DNA of 41,911 nt from Acidimicrobiaceae bacterium (GCA_002726315.1 PBSS01000039.1:1-41911), one strand, 5' to 3'. Shown: positions 26,670-35,796, numbered from the stretch's first letter. Translations and numbers: made by a program. The notes: generated by a model from the sequence alone, not told the origin.

Positions 26670-27490
26670 TTCCGGTCGCGTTCGACTATGAGAGAGCCGA
26701 GTCGGTCGATCATGCTCTAGCTCTGTTGGCCGAGCACGGTGACGAGGCGAAGTTGTTGGCGGGCGGACACTCGTTGCTCCCACTCATGAAGTATCGGCTG
26801 GCCGCGCCTTCACTAGTTGTCGACGTCGGCAGGCTTTCTAGTCTCTCCTATATTCGCGAGGACGGCGACCACGTTGCGATCGGTGCCCTAACACGCCACC
26901 GTGATGTTGAAATCAGCGACTTGGTTCAGGCTGAGGCAGGGCTCCTCGCTGCGGCCACCTCGAAGGTAGGAGATCCCCAGGTGCGACATAGGGGGACTCT
27001 GGGTGGATCGCTGGCCCATGGAGATCCGGCATCGGACCTGCCCGCTGCTGTCATCGCCCTCCGCGGCAGCCTGGTGATCAGCGGGCCGGGAGGCAATCGG
27101 GAGGTTGAAGTAGATGAGTTCTTTACCGGCTTCCTTGAGACTGTTCTTCACCATGACGAGATGCTCACTGAGGTACGCATTCCCAAGCGGCCCGATGCAT
27201 CCTGGTCCTTCCAGAAGTTCAACCGGCGCGCTCAGGACTGGGCGATCGTCGGTGCCGCTGTCATCGTTGATGGTTCAACCTGTGGTGTGGGTCTCGTAAA
27301 CATGGATGCCCGCCCTGTTCGGGCCGAAGCCGTGGAGGAGGCAGTTGCCTCTGGGGCTTCAGCTGAGGATGCCGCAGCACTGGCTGCCGACGGGCTTGAG
27401 CCCACAGGGGATCTGAATGCCTCAGTTGACTACCGCTGCCACCTGGCCCGGGTGCTCACCCGACGCGGGCTAGAAGAGTCCGGCCGCTGA
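26666..27490 (+). CDS. coxM: Molybdenum hydroxylase FAD subunit (CoxM-like)
   Basis: 274 residues, typical of the medium, FAD-binding subunit. The first FAD motif is AGGHSLLPLMKYRLA from residue 32, close to the AGGHS signature of CoxM. The second is RGTLGGSLAHGDPASDLPA from about 110. The C-terminal CO-dehydrogenase flavoprotein domain follows (SWSFQKFNRRAQDWAIVGAAV). The ATG overlaps the coxS stop by 4 nt. The usual next partner, the ~780-residue molybdopterin subunit, is missing: 69 nt later comes a MoxR-like ATPase. Confidence 0.94.
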   Translation: MIPVAFDYERAESVDHALALLAEHGDEAKLLAGGHSLLPLMKYRLAAPSLVVDVGRLSSLSYIREDGDHVAIGALTRHRDVEISDLVQAEAGLLAAATSKVGDPQVRHRGTLGGSLAHGDPASDLPAAVIALRGSLVISGPGGNREVEVDEFFTGFLETVLHHDEMLTEVRIPKRPDASWSFQKFNRRAQDWAIVGAAVIVDGSTCGVGLVNMDARPVRAEAVEEAVASGASAEDAAALAADGLEPTGDLNASVDYRCHLARVLTRRGLEESGR

Positions 27491-27559
27491 CCTAGAACTG
27501 TCAGCCAGAAATACGTGGCGGGCAAATGGCGGACCTCAACGCTTCGCTAGCCTGACGTA

Positions 27560-28471
27560 ATGGGTGTTCATGACGTAGCCACCGTCGATGAAGTGGTTGA
27601 AGCACTGGCAGGCTGTGAGTACCTAGCCGACGAGGGTCTCGCCACGGCCATATTCCTGGCCCTGAGACTGCAGCGACCCCTGCTTCTTGAGGGGGAGGCC
27701 GGGGTAGGTAAGACCGAGGTGGGTAAGGCACTGGCCTCATGGTCAGATGGCGGCCTGATCCGTTTGCAGTGCTTCGAAGGTCTCGATTCGGCACAAGCTG
27801 TGTACGAGTGGGACTACGCAAAGCAGCTTCTCCACTTGCGTGCAACCGAAGCAGCGGGAGCAGCCTCGGGGGTGGACGTGGCCGACCTTGAGGACGAGCT
27901 CTACCAAGAACGGTTCCTCGTGCGGCGCCCCCTGCTCCGTGCCCTGGCCACGACCGAAGGGCCACCACCGGTTCTCCTCATCGATGAGGTAGATAGATCG
28001 GACGACGAGTTCGAGGCGTTCCTACTCGAGATCCTTTCTGACTATGCGATAACGGTTCCTGAACTTGGAACGTTCACTGCTGTAGTACCTCCGGTGGTAG
28101 TAATCACCTCCAACCGCACACGCGACGTGCACGATGCGTTGAAGCGACGCTGTATCTACCACTGGGTAGAACACCCTGGCATCGAACGCGAGGTCGAGAT
28201 TCTGCGGGTCCGGGCGCCTCACGTGCCGACCTCACTTGCCAGAGACGTGGCACTCGTAGCGGCTCAGCTCAGAGAGATGGGCCTCTACAAGCCACCGGGT
28301 GTGGCAGAGAGCCTGGACTGGGCAGAGGCACTCGTGTTGGTGGGGGTCGATGACCTCGATGAGGCGGCAATCGACACCACCATCGGGACTCTTCTCAAGT
28401 ACAGGGAGGATCAGGACAGGGCTCGTTCCCGTGGGTTCAGTGACCTGCTCAGCTCCGCTCGCGGCGGTTGA
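27560..28471 (+). CDS. coxD: MoxR-family AAA+ ATPase (CoxD-like)
   Basis: 303 residues. Walker A GEAGVGKTE at 45-53 and Walker B VLLIDEVDR at 138-146. Sensor residues lie in VVVITSNRTRDVHDALKRRCIYHWVEHP, then a lid domain. MoxR ATPases of this type work with a VWA partner; CoxD/CoxE are needed to mature the CuMo centre in Oligotropha CO dehydrogenase. The VWA partner follows immediately. ATG 27560 has no clear Shine-Dalgarno. The family call is firm; the CoxD role rests on context. Confidence 0.9.
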   Translation: MGVHDVATVDEVVEALAGCEYLADEGLATAIFLALRLQRPLLLEGEAGVGKTEVGKALASWSDGGLIRLQCFEGLDSAQAVYEWDYAKQLLHLRATEAAGAASGVDVADLEDELYQERFLVRRPLLRALATTEGPPPVLLIDEVDRSDDEFEAFLLEILSDYAITVPELGTFTAVVPPVVVITSNRTRDVHDALKRRCIYHWVEHPGIEREVEILRVRAPHVPTSLARDVALVAAQLREMGLYKPPGVAESLDWAEALVLVGVDDLDEAAIDTTIGTLLKYREDQDRARSRGFSDLLSSARGG

Positions 28472-28478
28472 GCAGAAG

Positions 28479-29591
28479 GTGACCACGTTCGAACGAACGC
28501 TTGACTGTCATGTCGTCGGCTTTGTGACGGCACTTCGTGGTGCCGGTCTGACTGTGCCGGTCGGCAGCACCCTGGAGTTCGGGCGTGCTCTGGCTGAGGT
28601 GGGTGCCGACAGGCACAGCGGGGTTTATTGGTCTGGCCGAGCGACACTCGTCACTCGGCCTGAGGAAATCGCCGTCTACGACGAGGTGTTTCGCATCCAC
28701 TGGTTGGGCGGCAACGCGGATCTCGGGACCCAGTCAGATCCGGCATCGCTCACCCTCCTGCTAGACGAGGAATCTGCTGTGGATGATGCTGATGAGGAGA
28801 CGGAGTCTGACCGTGACGTGACCAGCGTGCGCTACTCAAAGGTAGAGATCCTGGGAAGCAAAGACTTCGCACAGTGCACCGATGGTGAGCTCGACGAGTT
28901 ATATGAAATAATTTTGAGAATGCGGATAGGTGGTGCCAAACGACCTTGTAGGCGACGTGAGCCATCTGCTCGACGGGGCTATCCCGACCTGCGTAGGACT
29001 GTCCGTGAGGCATTGCGCACCGGTGGGGAGCCGATGTATCGGATGTTCACCGAGACAGGAGAACGTCAACGCCGGCTCGTGCTGCTCCTCGACGTGAGTG
29101 GCTCGATGGAGCCCTACACGCGTGCGCTCGTCCGTTTCGTGCACGCGGCGATGGTCGGTTGCCACGATGTTGAGGCCTTCGCTCTCGGGACCCGCCTCAC
29201 CCGCCTTACGCGCGAACTGTCAACCAGAGACCCCGATGCAGCCCTGTCTGCGGCAGCGCTAGCCGTCGCTGACTGGTCTGGCGGCACGCGGCTGGGTGAC
29301 GGTTTGAGGGAATTCAACGATTCATGGGGCGTGCGTGGCATGGCACGTGGTGCGACGGTCGTGGTGTTGTCCGACGGCTGGGATCGTGGTACTCCCGAGG
29401 TCATGGATGAGCAGATGGCCAGGTTGTCGAGGGTTGCCCATCAGGTGGTCTGGGTAAACCCTTTAAAGGCCTCACCTGGGTACGAACCCCTAGCACGAGG
29501 AATGGCTGCAGCCTTGCCCTACGTGGACAGGTTCCTTGAGGGGCATAGCCTCGAATCCCTCAGGTCCCTCGCAGCGGCACTCGACGCCTAG
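28479..29591 (+). CDS. coxE: VWA-domain protein (CoxE-like)
   Basis: 370 residues from GTG 28479; an upstream in-frame GTG at 28440 would overlap coxD. It is a cytosolic VWA (von Willebrand A) protein of the CoxE family (DUF/VWA_CoxE). The N-terminal helical part includes FVTALRGAGLTVPVGSTLEFGRAL and an acidic stretch around 105-115. The VWA domain has the metal-dependent adhesion motif DVSGSM at 205-210, then DWSGGTRLGDGLREF and VVVLSDGWDRG. It is paired with the preceding MoxR ATPase as a metal-centre insertion or remodelling machine. Its TAG overlaps the convergent ppc stop through the shared palindrome CTAG at 29588-29591. Confidence 0.88.
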   Translation: MTTFERTLDCHVVGFVTALRGAGLTVPVGSTLEFGRALAEVGADRHSGVYWSGRATLVTRPEEIAVYDEVFRIHWLGGNADLGTQSDPASLTLLLDEESAVDDADEETESDRDVTSVRYSKVEILGSKDFAQCTDGELDELYEIILRMRIGGAKRPCRRREPSARRGYPDLRRTVREALRTGGEPMYRMFTETGERQRRLVLLLDVSGSMEPYTRALVRFVHAAMVGCHDVEAFALGTRLTRLTRELSTRDPDAALSAAALAVADWSGGTRLGDGLREFNDSWGVRGMARGATVVVLSDGWDRGTPEVMDEQMARLSRVAHQVVWVNPLKASPGYEPLARGMAAALPYVDRFLEGHSLESLRSLAAALDA

Positions 29592-32320
29592 CCAGTATTT
29601 CTCAGGCCCGCTGCTATGCCGTTGATAGTTAATAGGAGGGCTCTGTGGGCTTCGGAGGTGTCGTCACCCTGTCGGGAGCGGGCGAGCAATTCCACCTGGA
29701 GAACATTCAGGGGATCTAGGTAGGTATCGCGGACCTCAAGAGTTCTGCGCAAGAGTGGCTTGTCGTCAAGTAGGTCGGAGCCGGTGATCAGGGCCAACTG
29801 TTTGAGGGTACGGTCGTGTTCGGCTGACACGAGGTCCAGTAGGGGGTGGAGGTCACGGTCGACTAGGCGCTCCACGTAGTGGCGTGCAATTGCCAAGTCG
29901 GTCTTAGCGAGTGTCATCTCGACATTGGAAATGAACGTTCGGAAAAAGCTCCAACTCCGATACATCTCGGCAAGATCGTCACCATGTCCCGCTAGGCGAG
30001 AGGCTTCGAGTCCTGACCCGGCACCAAACCATCCGGGGATGATCTGACGCGACTGGGTCCATCCGAAAACCCACGGGATGGCGCGTAGACCCTCGATACC
30101 TGTTGTCGCCGATGTGCGACGTGATGGCCTGGATCCGATGTTCATGGAACTCAACTCCTCAACGGGAGTCGAACTGGTGAAGTAGTCGACAAGGCCAGGT
30201 GCGTCGATGAACCCCCGGTACGCGTTATAGGCAGTCTCAGAGACGTCGTCCATCACCTCGTACCAGAGCGTGAGAGTTGCATCGTCGTGTCGTGGTGTGC
30301 GGTGTGCGAGGGAACTTTCGGTTAGGGCAGCAAGTGCTAGGTTCAGATTTCTGTTGGCTATCTCGGGAAGCCCGTAGTTGTCAGCGATCACCTCACCTTG
30401 CTCAGTGAACTTGACTTGTCCGTCGAGTACCCCGCTGGGCTGGCTCAGGATGGATGCATGGGTGGGTCCTCCACCCCTGCCGATGGTCCCACCACGGCCA
30501 TGGAACATCCGGATTCTTACCCCTGTATCCGCTACGACCTTTCGGATCTGTCGGAGGGCCTTATAGATCTCCCACTGCGAGGTCGTGATACCCCCGTCCT
30601 TGTTTGAGTCGGAGTAACCGACCATCACCTCCTGAGTCCCACCCCGCAGGTCAACGAGGCGTCGGTAAGGGGCAACCCCCAAGAGTGAGTGGAGGACCGG
30701 TCCGATTGAACGCAGGTCGTCAATCGTCTCGAACAGGGGTACAAAGCCCAGACGAGCGACATCACGACCGAGATCTACAAGGCCCACCTCCCGGGCCAGT
30801 AGAACGGGTGCTAGGACGTCGTCGACCCCACGCGTCATCGAAACGATGTAGCTCTCAATGACCTCATCGCCATCGCGGTCCATGATTGAACGAAGGGTGC
30901 GGAACAAGGCCAGGGCATCGCCTGGGTCCTCTTGGTGGGGTGGAGCGAGGGGGCGGCTGCTCTGCAACTCGGTAGCAAGCAGGTCAGTGCGTTGCGGCAC
31001 CGTGGCACCCGCGTAGTCAACCCCTACTGCAGTGAACAGTCGGGCGAGGGTCTCGTGGTGTCGGTCTGCGTGCTCCCGGATGTCTAGCGTTGCCATGTGG
31101 AACCCGACAGCAGCGAGCGTCCGCCGCATCCGAGAGAGGTGGCCATCAGCGAGTAGGGCGCCACCATTGGAGCGAAGTGAGGAATCCATAACGGCAAGGT
31201 CACTATCTAGTTCAGCCGGATTGCTGTATGCAGTTGGACCGGGTGGGTCCGCGGCCGTGTCTGTTAGGCGGTAACCGATGGCAGCACACCTGATTCTGTA
31301 TGGCTCAGCGCGTCCGTGTGCAGCCACCTGATCCGGGATCAGGTCCTGGTCGGCTTTGACCGCTGCTGACAGGTCTTCGGAGATCCTCTGAACCTTGGTG
31401 CTTATGCTCAGGCTTGCGCCCAGGTCGGCAACTGCTGCTATTAGTAAGTTGAGGGTACGCCGGCGCTGGAGTTTCAGAACGGCTTCGGTCATCGCAGGAG
31501 ACACGTTGGGATTGCCATCCCGGTCACCACCTACCCAGGTGCCAAACCTGATGGGTGAGTGGTCAAGGTCCATCCGCTCACCGATCGACTTGAGGGCGGT
31601 GGCCATGTCGTCTAGCAGGTCGGGGACGGCTTCACGAACTGTCTGTTCCAGATAGAACAAAACCGATCGAGCCTCGTCGAAAGGATCTGGCTTCTCGTGG
31701 CGGATTTCGTCGGTCTGCCAGATCGCCTCTATCAACTCCTCGATGCGCCTATCGATGCGTTGCCTATCGGCTTCGGTCCTACGTTGCTCGCTGCGGTCTT
31801 CGAGGAGTTTGGCAATCGTTGCCAATTTGCTGAGAATCGAACGGCGGGAGGCCTCGGTTGGGTGAGCCGTGAAGACGGGTCGCAACTCGGTCCGGTTGAT
31901 CAACTCTGAGATCTCGCAAGGCTCGACGCCCGCATCGACCAGGGATCGGATCGTCTCGCCGAAGTTCTGTTCGACATCGGCGATCTCGGTGTTCAGATCC
32001 TCGATGCGATGAACCTGTTCAGACACGTTGGCAAGATGGAAATATACGGTGAAGGCCCGAACCAACAGGATCGCTTCGTCGTTATCGGCATTTCCGAGCA
32101 GGTCGGCGAGTTCCCGGGAGATGTCGTTGCCGTTGGCATCCTGACGAACCCGCCTTGCAAGAGCCCGCACGCGCTCAACGGTGTCCAGCAGGTTCTTGCC
32201 GTGCTGTCGAACCAGCGTGGCACCGAGTTGGGTGCCGAGTCGCCTAATGTCAGAACGTAGGGCCACATCGGTCGTCTCGTGGGTGGAGGATTGTTTCATC
32301 TGACCGAAACCTCGTTGCAT
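29588..32320 (-). CDS. ppc: Phosphoenolpyruvate carboxylase
   Basis: 910 residues (903 if ATG 32299 is used), full-length bacterial PEPC, which adds bicarbonate to PEP to make oxaloacetate. Catalytic His153 is in FTAHPTEASRRS. VGGDRDGNPNV binds PEP and metal, GYSDSNKDGGITTSQW and MFHGRGGTIGRGGGPTHASI form the active site and mobile loop, and the C-terminus ends LLTINGIAAGLRNTG as expected. It lies on the opposite strand to the surrounding Mo-hydroxylase genes, is convergent with coxE and divergent from the CoA-ester lyase across 126 bp. Confidence 0.97.
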   Translation of the reverse strand: MQRGFGQMKQSSTHETTDVALRSDIRRLGTQLGATLVRQHGKNLLDTVERVRALARRVRQDANGNDISRELADLLGNADNDEAILLVRAFTVYFHLANVSEQVHRIEDLNTEIADVEQNFGETIRSLVDAGVEPCEISELINRTELRPVFTAHPTEASRRSILSKLATIAKLLEDRSEQRRTEADRQRIDRRIEELIEAIWQTDEIRHEKPDPFDEARSVLFYLEQTVREAVPDLLDDMATALKSIGERMDLDHSPIRFGTWVGGDRDGNPNVSPAMTEAVLKLQRRRTLNLLIAAVADLGASLSISTKVQRISEDLSAAVKADQDLIPDQVAAHGRAEPYRIRCAAIGYRLTDTAADPPGPTAYSNPAELDSDLAVMDSSLRSNGGALLADGHLSRMRRTLAAVGFHMATLDIREHADRHHETLARLFTAVGVDYAGATVPQRTDLLATELQSSRPLAPPHQEDPGDALALFRTLRSIMDRDGDEVIESYIVSMTRGVDDVLAPVLLAREVGLVDLGRDVARLGFVPLFETIDDLRSIGPVLHSLLGVAPYRRLVDLRGGTQEVMVGYSDSNKDGGITTSQWEIYKALRQIRKVVADTGVRIRMFHGRGGTIGRGGGPTHASILSQPSGVLDGQVKFTEQGEVIADNYGLPEIANRNLNLALAALTESSLAHRTPRHDDATLTLWYEVMDDVSETAYNAYRGFIDAPGLVDYFTSSTPVEELSSMNIGSRPSRRTSATTGIEGLRAIPWVFGWTQSRQIIPGWFGAGSGLEASRLAGHGDDLAEMYRSWSFFRTFISNVEMTLAKTDLAIARHYVERLVDRDLHPLLDLVSAEHDRTLKQLALITGSDLLDDKPLLRRTLEVRDTYLDPLNVLQVELLARSRQGDDTSEAHRALLLTINGIAAGLRNTG

Positions 32321-32446
32321 CTCCCAGTCGGTGAAGCCGGGTAAAGAAGGATGGTTGCAGTCCTTCCAGTTTTCCCTGTGGGGCCGTAACCTACCGTCAA
32401 CCTCTAATCCGGCCGGTCCAATATCTTCAGATCAGACAGATAAACA

Positions 32447-33394
32447 GTGAGCCATACCCATCACCCCGTAGTCCGTCAGCGCCTGCAGCGCAGCGAGTTG
32501 GCTGTTCCTGGTTCTAGTCCAAACATGTTTGAGAAGGCCGCAGCGAGTGGAGCCGACTACGTTTTCTTAGACCTAGAAGATGCTGTTTCTCCAGATGACA
32601 AAGAGGTTGCACGGACCAGTGTCATCGAAGTGCTCGGCGACATTGATTGGCAGGGCCTTGGTAAGACAGTCTCAGTTCGGATCAATGGCATCGACACTCA
32701 CTACATGTACCGCGATGTCGTCAATGTCGTTGAACAGGCGGGTACGCGTCTTGACACGATCATGATTCCTAAAGTGGGCGTGCCCGCAGACGTCTACATG
32801 GTAGATGCCATGCTGACTCAGATAGAGATGGCCATGGGGTTGACACAGCGGATCGGCCTCGAGGTTCTCATCGAGACCACGCTCGGCATGGCCAATGTTG
32901 AGGCAATCGCCACGTCCAGTGACAGGTTAGAGGCGATGCATTTTGGGGTGGCCGATTATGCAGCCAGCTGTCGTGCCAGGACCACGAATATCGGTGGTCT
33001 GAACACTGACTATCCTGGCGACCAGTGGCACTCCGCCATGTCTCGGATACTTGTTGCATGTCGCGCATACGGGCTTCGTCCGATCGATGGCCCATTTGGT
33101 GACATCAAAGACAGCGAGGGCTTCATGCTTGGTGCCAGGAGGGCTGCAGCTCTCGGATACGAGGGCAAGTGGGCGATTCACCCATCACAGATCGACCTCG
33201 CCAACGAGGTGTTCTCCCCAACGGAGGAAGAGGTTGAGCGAGCCCAGCGGATCCTTGCCGCATTGGCGGAAGCCGCAGCTGACGGCAGGGGAGCGGCCCA
33301 GTTGGAAGGTCGCATGATTGACGCAGCATCAGCACGTATGGCCAACAATGTGGTAGCTGCTGCAGACGCAATTGCCGAAATGGGTGTCGTCTGA
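32447..33394 (+). CDS. mcl: HpcH/HpaI-type CoA-ester lyase, probably L-malyl-CoA/beta-methylmalyl-CoA lyase
   Basis: 315 residues. It matches the Mcl1 branch (about 318 residues) rather than the shorter CitE: RLQRSELAVPGSSPNMFEKA, YVFLDLEDAVSPDDK (metal-binding acidic residues), VSVRINGIDTHYMYRD, IGLEVLIETTLGMANVEAIA (catalytic Glu), MHFGVADYAAS, and GLRPIDGPFGDIKDSEGF, then GKWAIHPSQIDLANEVFSPT. Such enzymes split or form malyl-CoA, beta-methylmalyl-CoA or citramalyl-CoA in glyoxylate assimilation, the serine cycle and the 3-hydroxypropionate cycle. The GTG start has no Shine-Dalgarno, so the mRNA may be leaderless. Its divergent neighbour is PEP carboxylase. The exact CoA-ester is inferred. 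Confidence 0.88.
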   Translation: MSHTHHPVVRQRLQRSELAVPGSSPNMFEKAAASGADYVFLDLEDAVSPDDKEVARTSVIEVLGDIDWQGLGKTVSVRINGIDTHYMYRDVVNVVEQAGTRLDTIMIPKVGVPADVYMVDAMLTQIEMAMGLTQRIGLEVLIETTLGMANVEAIATSSDRLEAMHFGVADYAASCRARTTNIGGLNTDYPGDQWHSAMSRILVACRAYGLRPIDGPFGDIKDSEGFMLGARRAAALGYEGKWAIHPSQIDLANEVFSPTEEEVERAQRILAALAEAAADGRGAAQLEGRMIDAASARMANNVVAAADAIAEMGVV

Positions 33395-33444
33395 TCCCTT
33401 CCATCAGGTCATCTGGGAGGTCAGGCCCTAGCCTTTCAACTTGT

Positions 33445-34557
33445 ATGCGCGAGATCATCGGTGATTTGCATAGCTGGCGCGATCGGGGTAGCCGAGTGGC
33501 ACTGGCGCGCGTCATCGACCTGGAGGGCTCAGCTCCACGCCTTCCAGGTGCCACCATGGCTGTCACCGAAGACGGCGAAGTGGCTGGGTCGGTATCGGGT
33601 GGATGTGTTGAGGGTGCCGTTGTCACTGAGTCCCTTGAAGTGCTGGCGAACGGTGAAGGACGCATGGTCACATTTGGCTACAGCGATGATGAAGCCTTCG
33701 CTGTTGGGTTGACCTGCGGTGGAACCATCCACCTGTTTCTGGAAGCAGTAAACGATACGACTTGGGTGCTTCTTGACATGCTGGAGGAACTCTGGGATCA
33801 CGACTTGCCCTGTTCGTTGGTTACGGTGGTCGACGGTCCGGGGACTGGATCCAAGTTGCTCGTTCAACCCGTTGACAACGGGACCGACCGGATCGACGGC
33901 ACCCTGGGCGATACCAACCTTGACCGGATAGTGGTGCGGGATGCTCGCGGAGAACTCGCGGCCGGTCGTAGCGGCGTGCGCCACTACGGCGAACACGGAG
34001 AGGCCCGTGAGGAGACGGTGCAGGTGTTCGTTGAGTCGTTCGCCCCACCTCCGCAGATGCTTATCTTCGGTGCGGTTGACTTCACCGCCGCGCTGGTGCG
34101 TGTAGCCAAGGTTCTTGGTTACCGAGTAACTGTCTGTGATGCAAGGGAGGTGTTCGCCACGACGAAGCGGTTTCCTCTCGCCGATGAGGTGGTTGTCGAC
34201 TGGCCCAACCGACTTCTCGAAGAGATCGGGGCCGGTCTGGGTCCCCGTGACGCCATTTGTGTTCTCACCCACGACAACAAGTTCGACGTACCAGCCATCA
34301 TTTCGGCGCTGGAGACCGAGGTTGGCTATATCGGAGTGATGGGGTCCCGTCGTACCCACAAGAACCGCCTGGGACGACTGAGAGAGGCTGGAATTGACGA
34401 TGCGGGGGTGGAACGACTGCGTTCACCCATCGGGCTCGACATTGGAGCCCGCACCCCAGAGGAGACGGCCATCTCCATTGTGTCCGAGATAATTGCCCTG
34501 CGCACGTGCCGTTCGACTCAGGCGTTGTCTGAAACCGACGGTTCCATCCACGATTGA
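33445..34557 (+). CDS. xdhC: XdhC/CoxI-family molybdenum-hydroxylase maturation protein
   Basis: 370 residues, two-domain form. The N-terminal XdhC_CoxI domain has RVALARVIDLEGSAPRLPGATMAV, then GSVSGGCVEGAV and GLTCGGTIHLFLE. The C-terminal Rossmann domain runs from LIFGAVDFTAALVRVAKVLGYRVTVCDAR to VGYIGVMGSRRTHKNRL and IGLDIGARTPEETAISIVSEIIAL. In the glycine-rich turn the usual GAGH reads GAVD. XdhC proteins bind the molybdenum cofactor and help sulfurate and insert it into xanthine- and CO-dehydrogenase-type enzymes. It is followed 16 nt later by a cofactor nucleotidyltransferase, a normal pairing. Confidence 0.93.
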   Translation: MREIIGDLHSWRDRGSRVALARVIDLEGSAPRLPGATMAVTEDGEVAGSVSGGCVEGAVVTESLEVLANGEGRMVTFGYSDDEAFAVGLTCGGTIHLFLEAVNDTTWVLLDMLEELWDHDLPCSLVTVVDGPGTGSKLLVQPVDNGTDRIDGTLGDTNLDRIVVRDARGELAAGRSGVRHYGEHGEAREETVQVFVESFAPPPQMLIFGAVDFTAALVRVAKVLGYRVTVCDAREVFATTKRFPLADEVVVDWPNRLLEEIGAGLGPRDAICVLTHDNKFDVPAIISALETEVGYIGVMGSRRTHKNRLGRLREAGIDDAGVERLRSPIGLDIGARTPEETAISIVSEIIALRTCRSTQALSETDGSIHD

Positions 34558-34573
34558 GGCAGGTGGAAGTAGC

Positions 34574-35131
34574 GTGAGTACTGCCGCCGTGATCCTGGCA
34601 GCGGGAGGAGGAACCCGCTGGACGGGATCAGGTCACAAGTTGTTGATCGACTTTCGTGGACGCCCGTTGGTCACCTGGAGCATCGAGGCTGCTGACGCTG
34701 CAAGCCTTGATGAGTTGATCGTCGTAGCCGGTGCAGTGGATCTCACCAGTCTGCTTCCCGAAAGGGCGACTCTCCTGCGAAATGCAGACTGGGCCTCAGG
34801 TCAGGCCGGGTCCGTGCAGGTGGCCATTGCTCATGCCACCCTGGTCGGCCACGAGGCAGTTCTGTTAGGTCTGGCGGACACACCGATGGTGCCATCCTCG
34901 GCGTGGCGAAGCGTCGCCGATCAGGCTGGTGACCTGGTTACCGCAACTTACGAAGGGGAGTGGCGCCCGCCAGTGAAGGTGGCGAGGAGACTCTGGTCCG
35001 AATTGCCTGCCACCGGTGACGGGGGTGCCAGATCACTTCTCCTCGGTAGGCCATCGCTGGTAGTGGAAGTAGCGTGTGAAGGTCAGGCCGTCGACATCGA
35101 CACGGTGGAGGATCTCGCCAAGTGGAGTTGA
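34574..35131 (+). CDS. mocA: Molybdenum cofactor cytidylyltransferase-like protein (MocA/MobA family)
   Basis: 185 residues from GTG 34574 (AGGTGG about 7 nt upstream); the frame is open further back but only inside xdhC. The NTP-transferase fold starts with AAVILAAGGGTRWTGSGHKLL (nucleotide P-loop-like motif). LRNADWASGQAGSVQVAI and LLGLADTPMVPSSAW form the metal and pterin site. Of the two family activities, CMP transfer to molybdopterin (MocA) fits better, because Mo-hydroxylases use the cytosine dinucleotide form. It overlaps coxG by 10 nt. Confidence 0.87.
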   Translation: MSTAAVILAAGGGTRWTGSGHKLLIDFRGRPLVTWSIEAADAASLDELIVVAGAVDLTSLLPERATLLRNADWASGQAGSVQVAIAHATLVGHEAVLLGLADTPMVPSSAWRSVADQAGDLVTATYEGEWRPPVKVARRLWSELPATGDGGARSLLLGRPSLVVEVACEGQAVDIDTVEDLAKWS

Positions 35132-35763
35132 ATAACGAGTTCGAGGTTGATGCTCCAATAGGAGCGGTCTGGTCAGTGCTTACCAACGTGGAGCGCATCG
35201 CTCCCTGCCTGCCGGGAGCTCAGTTACGGGAAATGGAGGGTGACGAGTTCCGTGGGATCGTAAAGATCAAGGTGGGTCCGATTACTGCCCAGTATCAGGG
35301 TGCTGCCTCCTTCGTTGAGCGTGATGATGCCTCGTTTCGGGCGGTCTTGAGGGCCGAAGGCCGTGACACTAGGGGGGCGGGTAACGCAGCTGCTGACATA
35401 ACTGCAGAACTTGAAGAAACAGAAACTGGCACCAGGGTGAATGTCGCAACTGACCTGAAAGTGACAGGCAAGGTGGCACAGTTCGGTCGCGGCGTGATGG
35501 CTGATGTTAGTCAGAAGTTGATGAGCCAGTTCGCTGACAACCTCAGCGAGTTGATTGCCGGTGACGATCTTGAGACCATCACCGAGGTTACCCAACACGT
35601 CATCGAGGCTCCTGACGAGGTCGAGAGGGTCCGCGTCATCGATACACCTGAGGTCGAGGCTCTGAACCTGCTAGATGCCGCCGGTGTCTCTATCGGTAAG
35701 CGTGTGCTTCCTATTGTCTTGGCTGCAGCGGTTGTATTGGCCGTGGTCTTACTCGTCCTCTAG
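35122..35763 (+). CDS. coxG: CoxG-like SRPBCC membrane-anchored protein
   Basis: 213 residues. SRPBCC-fold CoxG domain at about 1-150: ELNNEFEVDAPIGAVWSVLTNVERIAPCLPGAQL, KIKVGPITAQYQGAASFVERD, and GRGVMADVSQKLMSQFADNL. A C-terminal membrane anchor at about 193-213 (VLPIVLAAAVVLAVVLLVL) ends the protein. CoxG is thought to tether CO dehydrogenase to the membrane and pass electrons toward quinones. GTG 35122 overlaps mocA by 10 nt. It is the last gene of the Mo-hydroxylase set; DUF501 starts 33 nt later. Confidence 0.9.
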   Translation: MELNNEFEVDAPIGAVWSVLTNVERIAPCLPGAQLREMEGDEFRGIVKIKVGPITAQYQGAASFVERDDASFRAVLRAEGRDTRGAGNAAADITAELEETETGTRVNVATDLKVTGKVAQFGRGVMADVSQKLMSQFADNLSELIAGDDLETITEVTQHVIEAPDEVERVRVIDTPEVEALNLLDAAGVSIGKRVLPIVLAAAVVLAVVLLVL

Positions 35764-35796
35764 GGCCTCGGGGAAGCAACGTCGGACCCTAATCTC

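Noticed and set aside
27491-27559. Remnant of a coxL gene between coxM and coxD
   Set aside because: Only 69 bp with no similarity by eye to molybdopterin-subunit motifs; no pseudogene is supported.
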